Shown one piece after another: positions 17,330-26,307 of a stretch of DNA of 64,000 bases. Under the pieces are notes generated by a model. The model saw only the letters and a program-made list of their open reading frames with translations, was not told where the DNA came from and searched no databases. Both the position numbers and the translations under genes were made by a program. Within the stretch, counting starts at the first letter, position 1. Every line of letters begins with the position of its first letter. The DNA lies in the NCBI RefSeq assembly GCF_000378005.1, contig NZ_KB899040.1:1187340-1251339 (forward strand), given 5' to 3'. Source of the DNA: Coprothermobacter platensis DSM 11748. Lineage in GTDB: Bacteria > Coprothermobacterota > Coprothermobacteria > Coprothermobacterales > Coprothermobacteraceae.

Positions 17330-18055
17330 ATGAACACAAACAGGTTCCTAAGGAATGGGTGGAAGGTTACGTTGGTTACAGTTACCATTCTCGTTCTAAT
17401 GCTCACATGCATGTTTACACTGAGTATTAGAAAACCTACTGTAGCAAAAGCAGAAGTCTCACAAGAACAGCTCAAAGAGTTACTTAATAAAGCTTTGTTG
17501 AATTATCTAAAGGCTACTTCAACTTATATGAACATCTCTGAACAAACAGTGGCACTAACAGAGTTTAACCCTGATTCTCAACCCATTGAAGCCGTATTTG
17601 ATGTGTCTCAAACATATACCCTTGATCATAAAACGGCTGATGAAGCTCCTTTAGTGGCTGGAAAGGTTAAATGGCTGGAGGACAACAGAACGAACCTAAC
17701 TCCTGATGAGATTTCTGTAGCTGAAGTATTGATAAATGAAATAAGGGAACAAATTCAGGAAGGAATGGTTGAACCATTCACAGGTGGTTCAACATGGAAG
17801 GTTACAGCAGATAGTGTGGAGGATGCAGTAAGCGGAAACTTTAAGATTTATTTATGGACAGTAATAGAACACACACCTGCTGGAGACGTAAACAACTGGA
17901 AAGTGACGGATTTTCTCTCGTTAGCGCCTACCGAACAGGACGTTTACAATGGCTTTGGGGAGACCGTAAAAGCTGCCACGCACGCTCATCAAACGTTTAT
18001 TGAGAATATGAAGAAAGAGCAACAAACAAGTTTAGAGAATACTATTATTCCTTAA
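17330..18055 (+). CDS. Module 2 membrane-anchored protein
   Basis: A 241-residue protein: MNTNRFLRNGWK, one membrane helix, then TLSIRKPTVAKAEV shared with module 1 (101 bases, 15057-15157 against 17357-17457, with one difference). The outside domain (KELLNKALLNYLKATSTY, VFDVSQTYTLDHK, GNFKIYLWTVIEH, VNNWKVTDF) is related to but well diverged from modules 1 and 3. It ends after a short polar tail (KKEQQTSLENTIIP) with no amidase segment. It is followed 23 bases later by its lipoprotein partner. Function unknown. Confidence 0.8.
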   Translation: MNTNRFLRNGWKVTLVTVTILVLMLTCMFTLSIRKPTVAKAEVSQEQLKELLNKALLNYLKATSTYMNISEQTVALTEFNPDSQPIEAVFDVSQTYTLDHKTADEAPLVAGKVKWLEDNRTNLTPDEISVAEVLINEIREQIQEGMVEPFTGGSTWKVTADSVEDAVSGNFKIYLWTVIEHTPAGDVNNWKVTDFLSLAPTEQDVYNGFGETVKAATHAHQTFIENMKKEQQTSLENTIIP

Positions 18056-18078
18056 GTTTACAGAGGAAGTGAAACATT

Positions 18079-19179
18079 GTGGGTGGTAACATAATGAAAA
18101 GAGGACGTGTAATTGGTTGCTTTTTGCTAATTGTTCTTCTCGCCATTGGGTGCACAGGCACCACAAGCCAAAATGCCGTACCATTGATTTTTCAGTACAA
18201 CGATGGGGACCAGGTAAGCTACGTAAATGCACTCTGGTCTCCAGAGAAAGGCACGATGGAAATTGGTAAAGAACCCATTCTTTCCTACTCAGCCAGTTTA
18301 CCCATAATTGCCGCGCATTGGGAAAGTTCTGGCAAAGCCTCTCTCTTCACAAGTGAGGATATCTCAACAACTTCTCAAGTGCAAACAAATGGAGTAGATA
18401 TTAATGTGATCAGTTTGGCTAACTCCTTGCCTTCATACTACGAACCGGTGGTTGCCTATACAACCACGCAAGCAATCTATGCCAAGGGAGTAGGCGAACA
18501 GGGAACAACGATCTCCAAAATAACTGCGTCGGCTATGCAACAATACCAGGTGAATAATGGGCAGTACTTAGGAATGGGAGCTATAGGTAATAAAACCTAC
18601 GTCGTTGTAGGTAGCCAAGAAGCATATACGGGTAAAGGGCCACATACAATGACTATGTCTGTAATTCTTGATACTATTAATCCTGATGGAAGCATAGTAG
18701 CCAAAACAGTAAGAACCGGGTATAATGCATCGTTATTAACGCAGTACTATGCAACACCAGATGCTAACATACCTTTTGCTAATGGCAATTTTTACTTTGC
18801 CAGATACAAAATAGATGTAACCGCGCAGGAACCCAAAATGGTTGAAACAACTACGCTTACCAAGAGTTTCGAAATGATCTCCACAGCTAGTTCATCATTA
18901 GAACCATACAGTTTCGGGGATTATTTCCCTACATTCAGTAAATACAAAGATTATCTTGTTGCAGTCGGCATGCTTAATAGTTCCAATGGACTAACAGTAG
19001 CAGCATTCAAAGACGACAACTTAGTTGGGTTTTCGTTGATAACGCCTTATACAATGGTTAGGCCTATCCCAGAAAGTAGCAAGCAGACGAGAATCTATAC
19101 CTACAATGCGCAAGTTAAGCAGGTTAGGAACTATCCCATAGAAACGCCTCTTAAAGTTATCGTACCTGATTCGCCATAA
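18079..19179 (+). CDS. Module 2 lipoprotein (family B, copy 2)
   Basis: A 366-residue lipoprotein; start GTG 18079 with AGAGGAAG upstream, or ATG 18094 (MKRGRV). Lipobox LLAIGC, cysteine about residue 25 from the GTG. The N-terminal 140 residues are nearly the same as copy 4 at 21315 (about 430 bases, 18054-18485 against 21290-21721, roughly a dozen differences). The rest is more diverged and ends YPIETPLKVIVPDSP. Repeats such as LWSPEKGTMEIGKEPILSY and WESSGKASLFTSED suggest a beta-rich outside domain. Function unknown. Confidence 0.82.
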   Translation: MGGNIMKRGRVIGCFLLIVLLAIGCTGTTSQNAVPLIFQYNDGDQVSYVNALWSPEKGTMEIGKEPILSYSASLPIIAAHWESSGKASLFTSEDISTTSQVQTNGVDINVISLANSLPSYYEPVVAYTTTQAIYAKGVGEQGTTISKITASAMQQYQVNNGQYLGMGAIGNKTYVVVGSQEAYTGKGPHTMTMSVILDTINPDGSIVAKTVRTGYNASLLTQYYATPDANIPFANGNFYFARYKIDVTAQEPKMVETTTLTKSFEMISTASSSLEPYSFGDYFPTFSKYKDYLVAVGMLNSSNGLTVAAFKDDNLVGFSLITPYTMVRPIPESSKQTRIYTYNAQVKQVRNYPIETPLKVIVPDSP

Positions 19180-19186
19180 AAGATAG

Positions 19187-19222
19187 GGAGCGGCTAGTTT
19201 CAAGTTCGGCCGCTCTCTTTTC
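19187..19222 (+). terminator. Terminator after module 2
   Basis: GAGCGGC (19188-19194) pairs with GCCGCTC (19209-19215), followed by TTTTC. It separates modules 2 and 3. Confidence 0.8.
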
Positions 19223-19279
19223 TTAACACTTTCTTGTTTATTGTTATTCACAGAATAAGTAAACAACTTTATAAAAATG

Positions 19280-19363
19280 TGATATAGTAACTTTTAAGAG
19301 GGGGTATTAACTTTGGGAAAGAACAACCTAAAGGTATCTACCTCTAGAGGGGGTGCAAGGATT
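19280..19363 (+). promoter_or_regulatory. Module 3 promoter and structured leader
   Basis: Extended -10 TGATATAGT (19280-19288) in the same repeated block as modules 1 and 2. GGGGTA (19301-19306) can pair with TACCTC (19339-19344, one G-U). The C-rich arm can instead form CCTCTAGAGG with the ribosome binding region at 19347-19353. Confidence 0.5.
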
Positions 19364-20152
19364 ATGAACACAAACAGATTCCTAAGGAATGGGTGGAAGG
19401 TTGGGTTAGTCACGCTCACTATCGCTATGATAATCATCACAAGTATGTTTGCTTTAAGCCTCAGAGAACCCAAAGTGACAAAGGCAGAAGTTGACAAGAT
19501 TGAGGTAGAGACATTAGTTAAAAAAGCAGCCCTGATTTTTGCCACTGCAGTGCCACATGATAAAACACTTTCATCTAGTGCAACAGTTACTGAACTAAAC
19601 ATTACAGACGGCGGCATAGAGGCCATCGTAAACACGGAATGTACCGTTCTCCTCGATTACAAGAGCCCTTATGATGAGCCTTACTTAAAAGGAAAAACAC
19701 AGTGGCTTGCAGAGAATAAGACCAGGCTCACAACTGAAGAGATAAACGTTGCTGAAACAGAAATAAAAATACATGAGGATTGGGTAAAGTGGGAAATGGA
19801 GGTTCCGTCCGGGTCCAATGCCACTTACAAACTAACTGCTGCGAATTTACAAGAAGCTCGCAATGGAAACTTCACTTTGTACCTATGGACCGACATCGAT
19901 AGGGCCTTGAACGGGACACTCCGAAACTGGATACCAAATAACATTTTTATACCAACAGATGCGGATGCAGAAAAGGAGGCCTATGAATCGTTCGGTGATA
20001 CGGTAAAACAACTGGTCCCAGCATATGAAAAAGCAGAACAAACTGTCAAAGAAAGAGCTCATGAGACACTGAGCGGGCCCGGAAGTTCCTTTAGCCCTGC
20101 TACAAATGGCTATGACTGTCATGTGATACCGACTGCAGGTATTATACAATGA
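19364..20152 (+). CDS. Module 3 membrane-anchored protein
   Basis: A 262-residue protein from ATG 19364 (upstream in-frame start at 19313 lies inside the leader and lacks a good binding site). One membrane helix (about residues 12-34), then an outside domain closely related to module 1 (VDKIEVETLVKKAALIFATAVPHDK, NITDGGIEAIVNTE, GNFTLYLWTDID). The tail continues past the point where module 1 stops and ends SFSPATNGYD..TAGIIQ. This looks like the two edges of the module 1 amidase segment joined after deletion of its core. The stop overlaps the next start as ATGA. Function unknown. Confidence 0.8.
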   Translation: MNTNRFLRNGWKVGLVTLTIAMIIITSMFALSLREPKVTKAEVDKIEVETLVKKAALIFATAVPHDKTLSSSATVTELNITDGGIEAIVNTECTVLLDYKSPYDEPYLKGKTQWLAENKTRLTTEEINVAETEIKIHEDWVKWEMEVPSGSNATYKLTAANLQEARNGNFTLYLWTDIDRALNGTLRNWIPNNIFIPTDADAEKEAYESFGDTVKQLVPAYEKAEQTVKERAHETLSGPGSSFSPATNGYDCHVIPTAGIIQ

Positions 20153-21291
20153 AAAAACAAAGTACAAAAGCGCGAGCAACGATGTGTTGTTTGATTTTTA
20201 CGTCAATATTTTTATGCATATTCGGCTGCACAAGTGTTTTACCGTCAGATAATATTGAAACGTTGCCACTTTTATTACGTTATGTGGATGCTATAAACTA
20301 CCAGGATCAACTGCTGAAAGTTACGTGGAATACAAAAACAGGCACCGTAGAAATAGACACGTCTACAACGCTTGCCTTTCCCAATTACGCAAACGAGAGC
20401 AACTTTTGGGTAACATTCAAACCTTGGATCGGGTTATCCTCGCAACCGCAGGAACATATGTCAAATACTGCCATTTACTGGGATGGTTCAGGCACTGCCA
20501 CATTGTTCACTACAGAAAAAGATCTTTTCGTCGGACTTCAGGAGAACAATCTTAAGGCAAATATTGTTAGCCTTACATCTACGTCGATGTGCAACCAGTA
20601 CTTTAACATGACAAACTGCTATACTACACAAAACAAGCTGTATGCCTTCGAGCCAGGTTCCCCTAACTCGGCTATTTACAGATTCTCCTCCACAGAAGCT
20701 GTCAAAACAACGGTGAGCGGTTACGCTATGGGCATTGGAGCAGAAGGCAATACTACCTATGTTCTGTCAGCCTCCACTACACAGTCGTCAACCGGACCTA
20801 AGAACTTTCTCAATATCCAGTCTATCAAAGCCGATGGCACTCTAATAGAAAAGAAAGTCGCAAACAGCGAAACGAAAGAACCATACGCATCTGACGCAGA
20901 TGGTTTGGCAGCATTTGTAAACGGCAGTTTTTACTTACACATTGCTAAGGTAAATGCAACCTCTGACAGCCCTAAATTTGAACTGGTGCAGTCGTTGACT
21001 GACGCTTTCAAGACTATTTCTACGTCCACATCACTTGGATCATTTGGCGGGCCCTACCCATCCCCAGCTTTTTACGGATATAAAGGCTACACGATTGTTG
21101 TAGGAAGCACATTCAGCCCGGATGAAATTACCGTCGCGTTGCTTAAGAATGATGAACTTTTGGCTTTTGCCATCATCACACCTATTTACAGTGCTGAAAC
21201 AAAGTTTATAACTTACGACTCGAAAGGCAAGGAACTCAGCGCTTACAGTGTTCCAACGCCTGTTCAAGTTGTTGTTCCTCAATCATCTTAA
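20149..21291 (+). CDS. Module 3 lipoprotein (family B, copy 3)
   Basis: A 380-residue lipoprotein with a long signal peptide and lipobox LCIFGC. It is closest to copy 1 (LLLRYVDAINYQDQLLKVTWNTKTGTVEIDT, CNQYFNMTNCYTT, PSPAFYGYKGYTIVVGSTF, end TPVQVVVPQSS). Both have a Cys pair near residues 150-160 that could form a disulfide. It overlaps the module 3 membrane protein by four bases. Function unknown. Confidence 0.82.
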   Translation: MKKQSTKARATMCCLIFTSIFLCIFGCTSVLPSDNIETLPLLLRYVDAINYQDQLLKVTWNTKTGTVEIDTSTTLAFPNYANESNFWVTFKPWIGLSSQPQEHMSNTAIYWDGSGTATLFTTEKDLFVGLQENNLKANIVSLTSTSMCNQYFNMTNCYTTQNKLYAFEPGSPNSAIYRFSSTEAVKTTVSGYAMGIGAEGNTTYVLSASTTQSSTGPKNFLNIQSIKADGTLIEKKVANSETKEPYASDADGLAAFVNGSFYLHIAKVNATSDSPKFELVQSLTDAFKTISTSTSLGSFGGPYPSPAFYGYKGYTIVVGSTFSPDEITVALLKNDELLAFAIITPIYSAETKFITYDSKGKELSAYSVPTPVQVVVPQSS

Positions 21292-21314
21292 ACTTACAGA
21301 GGAAGTGAAACATT

Positions 21315-22418
21315 GTGGGTGGTAACATAATGAAAAGTGGACGTGTAATTGGTTGCTTTTTGCTAATTCTTCTTCTCGCCATTGGGTGCACAGGCACCAC
21401 AAGCCAAAATGCCGTACCATTGATTTTTCAGTACGACGATGGGAATCAAATAAGCTACGTAAATGCACTCTGGTCTCCAGAGAAAGGCACTATGGAAATT
21501 GGTAAAGAACCCATTCTTTCCTACTCAGCCAGTTTACCCATAATTGCCGTACATTGGGAAAGTTCTGGCAAAGCCTCTCTCTTCACAAGTGAGGATATCT
21601 CAACAACTACTCAAGTGCAAGCAAATGGAGTAGATATTAATGTGATCAGTTTGGCTAACTCCTTGCCTTCATACTACGAACCGGTGGTTGCCTATACAAC
21701 CACGCAAGCAATCTATGCCAGCGCAGGCGGTGACCTATCGACAACGATTTCCAAAATAACTGCGTCGGCTATGCAACAGTATCAAATGGATAATGGGAGA
21801 TTTTTAGGAACGGGAGTTATGGATGAAGCAGCCTATGTGCTCGTAGGTAAGCAAAATCAATACAAAGTACCAGAAACAGCAACATCGGCTCACTTAGCTA
21901 CTATGTCCGTCATTCTTAATATCATCAACCCTGATGGGAACATAACGACAAAAACGGTTACAGACAACTACGATGCATCCATGCTCGTACTACCAAACCT
22001 CAATATACCTTTTGCTGCTGGGAATTTCTACTTTGGCGGTTTTCGCGTTGATGTAACTGCCCAGGAACCAAAACTTATTCAAACAACATCCATAACTAAA
22101 GGCTTTGAAATTATCAGTACCGCCACCAACTTACAACCTTTCGAATTCTATGAAGAAAGCACTTTCCCAACTTATACTAAATACGGAGATTATCTCGTAT
22201 GCATTGGGCAAACCATTGGGCCTACTGAACTTACCATAGCAGCATTCAAGAACAATGAACTCGCTGTATTTTCCTTAATTACACCGTACACTATGCTTAG
22301 ACCTATTCCCGAAAGTGTACAGAATACCACAATCTACACTTATGATTCAAATGCCAAACAGCTCAAAGCATATTCCATGAAAACGCCGCTTAAAGTTTTC
22401 GTACCCGATTCGCCATAA
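21315..22418 (+). CDS. Module 3 second lipoprotein (family B, copy 4)
   Basis: A 367-residue lipoprotein, start GTG 21315 or ATG 21330, lipobox LLAIGC. Its first third is a near copy of the module 2 lipoprotein, including 25 bases upstream of the start, so it arose by recent duplication or gene conversion. The last two thirds differ. It lies 23 bases after copy 3 with no promoter of its own, so module 3 has one membrane protein and two lipoproteins. Function unknown. Confidence 0.82.
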   Translation: MGGNIMKSGRVIGCFLLILLLAIGCTGTTSQNAVPLIFQYDDGNQISYVNALWSPEKGTMEIGKEPILSYSASLPIIAVHWESSGKASLFTSEDISTTTQVQANGVDINVISLANSLPSYYEPVVAYTTTQAIYASAGGDLSTTISKITASAMQQYQMDNGRFLGTGVMDEAAYVLVGKQNQYKVPETATSAHLATMSVILNIINPDGNITTKTVTDNYDASMLVLPNLNIPFAAGNFYFGGFRVDVTAQEPKLIQTTSITKGFEIISTATNLQPFEFYEESTFPTYTKYGDYLVCIGQTIGPTELTIAAFKNNELAVFSLITPYTMLRPIPESVQNTTIYTYDSNAKQLKAYSMKTPLKVFVPDSP

Positions 22419-22635
22419 AAAGACTAATGGCTCTCCAAAAGGCTGAGCGTTTTGCCCAGCCATTTATGAATCTCGGAGTTGGTTGGAAAATCGAATATGT
22501 ACCACTTTTGCTGCCAGTTTTCCCGCTAATGCGCTCTTGCCAACCATTGAACATAAGAGCATAAGTTGAAAATCAGCATTATAGAGCTAAACAATGGAGG
22601 AAAAGAAGTTCCTGCTATCGACTTTATCCGGGGAT

Positions 22636-23598
22636 TTATGGTATCTCATCCAGAGTCCCAAAGCGATATCCTTGGGCTTTTATGTCTTTTATAAGCTTGT
22701 CGAGTACTTGCACATCGTCTGGAGAAACCGCGTGGAGCAGTATGACAGCCCCGTTGTGGAGCCTGCCCATTACCGTGTTATAGGCTTCATCAGGGCCTCC
22801 TTTTAGTGGCACCCAATCCGCCATAGCTATGCTCCAAAACACGGTCCTATAGCCCAAGGCGTTGGTAACGCAAAGCGACCTTTCGCTGTAATCGCCATTT
22901 GGAGGTCTTAAATACTTCATGGTTTGGCCAGTCACATCGTAATACATCTGTGCAAGTCTGTTTATTTCATCTGTGGCTTTAGCATCACTTACTGTGGGCA
23001 AACTCACATGGTTTACCGTGTGGTTGCCTACGATGTGCCCTTCATCCACCATGCGCTGGACTAAATCAGGTTCACTTTTTACAAAGGCCCCTGTTATGAA
23101 AAACGCTGCTTTAACATTATTTTCCTTTAGAATATCCAGTATTTTTGCTGTGTTACCTGCTTCATATCCTTCGTCAAAGGTAAGGTAAACCACCTTCTTA
23201 GTGGTATCGCCTGTAAAAATGGCATGATACTTTTGCACTAACTTTTCTGCTATTGCCCCCACATCAGGCGTTTGGTGATTTGGCAAAATCCTCATACCCC
23301 ATCCATATTTGGTATTATCTAATGTTGTGGGACATATACCTTCCAAGCCACTGACTTGCTCTGTGGTAGCTGTGGGAGTTACTGGCTCTTCGTCCTTGGT
23401 GCTGCTTTGAGGAGGCTCTGAAGGAATCTCTTCTTCTGGTACTGAAGGTATTATATTTGCTGCAGTGGACGTCTCACCTCCCATTGTTCCATTCGAAGGA
23501 GAATGTTTTGTTGGTCCAGCAAAAAACGACCCCAGGGCAAAAGCGCCAATCAATACAACTAATACAACAAATGCTGCCAAAACTGCTTTACCTTTCAC
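22636..23598 (-). CDS. Polysaccharide deacetylase (NodB domain, PdaA-like)
   Basis: A 320-residue protein: membrane helix or uncleaved signal (residues 5-27), a Pro/Ser/Thr/Glu-rich linker (about 30-85), then a carbohydrate esterase 4 domain with VYLTFDEGYEAGNT (PdaA-type first motif), GNHTVNHVS with the two metal-binding His, LRPPNGDYSE, and ILLHAVS. Such enzymes remove acetyl groups from peptidoglycan sugars or other glycans outside the cell. The GTG start has AAGGTGGTG upstream. It faces the module array and stands alone. Confidence 0.93.
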   Translation of the reverse strand: MKGKAVLAAFVVLVVLIGAFALGSFFAGPTKHSPSNGTMGGETSTAANIIPSVPEEEIPSEPPQSSTKDEEPVTPTATTEQVSGLEGICPTTLDNTKYGWGMRILPNHQTPDVGAIAEKLVQKYHAIFTGDTTKKVVYLTFDEGYEAGNTAKILDILKENNVKAAFFITGAFVKSEPDLVQRMVDEGHIVGNHTVNHVSLPTVSDAKATDEINRLAQMYYDVTGQTMKYLRPPNGDYSERSLCVTNALGYRTVFWSIAMADWVPLKGGPDEAYNTVMGRLHNGAVILLHAVSPDDVQVLDKLIKDIKAQGYRFGTLDEIP

Positions 23599-23737
23599 CT
23601 AATCACCACCTTACATTAAAATGGTATATCCTATTGACCTATACTCAACAAAAAGTGGGTATACTAAAGCTGATGTGGCTAAATTGCATGTTTCAAAAGT
23701 GGAATTCTTTAACTCACACATAGGAGGAATGTAAGCT

Positions 23738-24613
23738 ATGGAAGATAAGAAAGACTTTTCTGAATTAGAAAAAAAGGTCATGTTCGAAAAGGCTACAGAG
23801 CGTCCCTTCACTGGGGAATACTACGACTTTTTTGAGGAAGGAACCTACGTTTGCAAAAACTGTGGCTTACCGCTTTACCGTTCTCAGGACAAGTTCCATT
23901 CTGAGTGCGGTTGGCCCAGTTTCGATGACGAAGTACCCGGAGCTGTTCGACGCCAACTGGATGCGGATGGGATAAGAACAGAAATTGTATGTGGGTACTG
24001 CGGCGCTCATTTAGGGCATGTGTTCACCGGTGAAGGTTATACAGAGAAAGATACGCGCCACTGCGTTAATTCTGTCTCACTAAGATTCCTTCCCAAAGGA
24101 CAGAAACCTGAAAAAGAGCAAATATTCTTTGCTGCTGGTTGTTTCTGGGGAGTAGAACATCTCTTTAAGCGGTTTGATGGTGTTTTAGATACAGAAGTTG
24201 GTTTCATGGGAGGCCACAAAGAAAACCCTACTTACAAAGAAGTATGCACGGGAACTACTGGGCATGCAGAAACTGTTAGAGTAGTTTATGATACCAAAAT
24301 TGATGTAGAAGATTTGATCAAGTACTTTTTCGAAATCCACGACTTTACACAGGTAAATAGACAAGGTCCTGATTGGGGCGAACAATATCGGAGTGTTATT
24401 TTCTATACCAGTGATGAGCAAAAAGAAAAAGCAGAAAAAACAAAAGCATTTCTTTTAAAACGTTACAATGTGGCAACTAAAATAGAGAAAGCGTCCACAT
24501 TCTGGCCTGCAGAAGATTATCACCAGGATTACTATGACAAGACAGGCGGCACCCCATATTGCCACTACAGAAGAACTGTTTTCGATAAAGATATACCTAT
24601 CTCTTTAGACTAA
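23738..24613 (+). CDS. Fused methionine sulfoxide reductase MsrB-MsrA
   Basis: A 291-residue protein with TAGGAGGA before the ATG. The MsrB domain comes first (CKNCG, FHSECGWPSF, VCGYCGAHLGHVF with the four zinc Cys, and the catalytic Cys in TRHCVNSVSLRF). MsrA follows (catalytic Cys in FAAGCFWGVE near residue 135, then GYxGG-like FMGGHKENPTYKEVCTGTTGHAE and FxxIHDFTQVNRQGPDWGEQYRS). Together they repair both stereoisomers of methionine sulfoxide. Many bacterial fusions are MsrA-MsrB; here the order is reversed. No signal peptide, so cytoplasmic. Confidence 0.95.
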   Translation: MEDKKDFSELEKKVMFEKATERPFTGEYYDFFEEGTYVCKNCGLPLYRSQDKFHSECGWPSFDDEVPGAVRRQLDADGIRTEIVCGYCGAHLGHVFTGEGYTEKDTRHCVNSVSLRFLPKGQKPEKEQIFFAAGCFWGVEHLFKRFDGVLDTEVGFMGGHKENPTYKEVCTGTTGHAETVRVVYDTKIDVEDLIKYFFEIHDFTQVNRQGPDWGEQYRSVIFYTSDEQKEKAEKTKAFLLKRYNVATKIEKASTFWPAEDYHQDYYDKTGGTPYCHYRRTVFDKDIPISLD

Positions 24614-24624
24614 AATAACAAAAG

Positions 24625-24650
24625 GCTCCAGCCACACGTGTGGCTGGAGC
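24625..24650. terminator. Perfect palindrome after the msr gene
   Basis: A 26-base perfect palindrome, arms GCTCCAGCCACAC and its complement, nine bases after the stop. No T-run follows, so it may be a weak terminator, an mRNA-stabilising hairpin or a protein site. Confidence 0.6.
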
Positions 24651-24755
24651 TGTCCCTTCCCCGTCCGTGTTTCTTCCCTTTCATTTTAACACAACCATAA
24701 CATTAATTTTCTATTAAAATAAAGTATGGTACCAATTGAAGGGAGGAAAACATTT

Positions 24756-26102
24756 ATGCACATGCCAGAACCTTATCGTATCAAAATGGTAGAACCAATA
24801 CACCTTCTACCAAAGGAGCAAAGAGAGCAGAAACTTAAAGAAGCTGGTTTGAACGTATTTTCCCTGAAGGCACAAGATGTTTTCATTGACTTACTCACCG
24901 ATAGTGGGACAAATGCCATGAGCGATAATCAATGGGCAGGAATTATGATGGGTGACGAATCTTATGCTGGATGTAGAAACTTCTATAATCTGCAAGACAC
25001 TGCTCAAAGTATTTTTGAGTGCAAGTACATAATTCCCACACATCAGGGCAGAGGTGCAGAAAACCTTTTGTTTGGCTTACTGATTAAGCATGGGCAGTAT
25101 GTGCTTGGAAACGTGCACTTTGATACTACTGAAGCCCATATAACCCTCAAGGGCGGACAACCAGTAAATCTTGTTATCGATGAAGCATATGACACATCAA
25201 CGTATCATCCTTTCAAAGGAAATGTGGACACTCAAAAACTGGAGCAATTCATAGAAGAACACGGTGCCGAGAACATTGCTTTCATGCTTATCACTGTAAC
25301 TTGTAACACTGTAGGTGGTCAGCCTGTTTCCATGGAAAACATAAAGCAGGTTTCGCAAATTTGCCGCCGTCATGGTATTAAAGTTTTCATAGACGCAGCA
25401 CGTTTCGCAGAAAATGCATATTTTATAAAAACGCGTGAGGAAGCCTACAAAGACAAAAGCATACCAGAAATTGTTAGTGAAATGTTTAGTTACGCCGATG
25501 GATTTACCTTTAGCGCGAAAAAGGATGCTTTGGTAAACATAGGCGGAATGATAGGCATTATGAACGACGAAGAACTTTATTTGCGATTAAGAGAGCAAGT
25601 CATCATCTACGAAGGATTTCCAACTTATGGTGGTTTGGCAGGCAGAGATCTGGAAGCTATTTCCAGAGGCCTCAGAGAAGTGCTCGATTTTGATTATCTG
25701 CAGTCCAGAGTAGGCCAAGTGGAGTATTTAGGTTCCCTATTGACGGAAGCTGGCATTCCTATCCAGACGCCTGTAGGGGGACATGCCGTGTTCGTCGACG
25801 CCGGAAAGATGCTGCCGCATATTCGCTGGGATAACTTCCCTGGTGTAGCACTTACATCAGAGCTTTACTTAGAAGGCGGTGTAAGAGCTGTGGAAATAGG
25901 TAGCCTTCTTATGGGCAAGCAAGCTCCTACTGAACTTGTACGTTTAACCATACCCCGTCGTGTTTACACAAACAGTCACATGGATTATGTTGCAGAATGC
26001 CTAAGTAATATAAACAAGCGTAAGGAACAAGTGCGCGGCGTAAGAATTACTTATGAGCCGCCAGTCTTAAGACATTTCTTAGCACGCTTCGAGTGGGCTT
26101 AA
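24756..26102 (+). CDS. tnaA: Tryptophanase (tryptophan indole-lyase)
   Basis: A 448-residue PLP-dependent beta-eliminating lyase from ATG 24756 (GAAGGGAGG upstream; an in-frame ATG at 24726 has none). Family blocks are clear: [27 protein letters not shown], TSNxAGGQPVS-like [27 protein letters not shown] and the PLP lysine in [13 protein letters not shown]. Two specificity positions favour tryptophanase over tyrosine phenol-lyase: FDTT (Asp, where phenol-lyase has Thr) and RAVEIG (Val, where phenol-lyase has Arg). It would turn tryptophan into indole, pyruvate and ammonia. No tnaC-like leader peptide is visible. Confidence 0.88.
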   Translation: MHMPEPYRIKMVEPIHLLPKEQREQKLKEAGLNVFSLKAQDVFIDLLTDSGTNAMSDNQWAGIMMGDESYAGCRNFYNLQDTAQSIFECKYIIPTHQGRGAENLLFGLLIKHGQYVLGNVHFDTTEAHITLKGGQPVNLVIDEAYDTSTYHPFKGNVDTQKLEQFIEEHGAENIAFMLITVTCNTVGGQPVSMENIKQVSQICRRHGIKVFIDAARFAENAYFIKTREEAYKDKSIPEIVSEMFSYADGFTFSAKKDALVNIGGMIGIMNDEELYLRLREQVIIYEGFPTYGGLAGRDLEAISRGLREVLDFDYLQSRVGQVEYLGSLLTEAGIPIQTPVGGHAVFVDAGKMLPHIRWDNFPGVALTSELYLEGGVRAVEIGSLLMGKQAPTELVRLTIPRRVYTNSHMDYVAECLSNINKRKEQVRGVRITYEPPVLRHFLARFEWA

Positions 26103-26108
26103 GAATAG

Positions 26109-26153
26109 AAGAAGGCGAAGTAACCTTACAAACAGCGTTACTTCGCCTTCTTT
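26109..26153 (+). terminator. Terminator after tnaA
   Basis: A 16-base stem (26109-26124 with 26137-26152, core AAGGCGAAGTAAC) followed by T-rich sequence. Confidence 0.9.
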
Positions 26154-26307
26154 AGCTTTTATCGTTATTCATCATGCAAAAGTGGAACACATAGACTTTC
26201 TACAAATCTTGTCCTTTCTTAAAAGTCTTTACCAATAGCCATGGGCGGCAAATATGCGCGCATGGCTTCCATTCATTGCTCAAGTTTACAAACATACAAA
26301 AACTTGG

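Noticed and set aside
24650..24755. TnaC-like leader peptide before tryptophanase
   Set aside because: I found no short frame with a suitable Trp and rho-independent arrangement in the gap.
24756..26102. Tyrosine phenol-lyase instead of tryptophanase
   Set aside because: Residues at the two specificity positions (Asp in FDTT, Val in RAVEIG) match tryptophanase.
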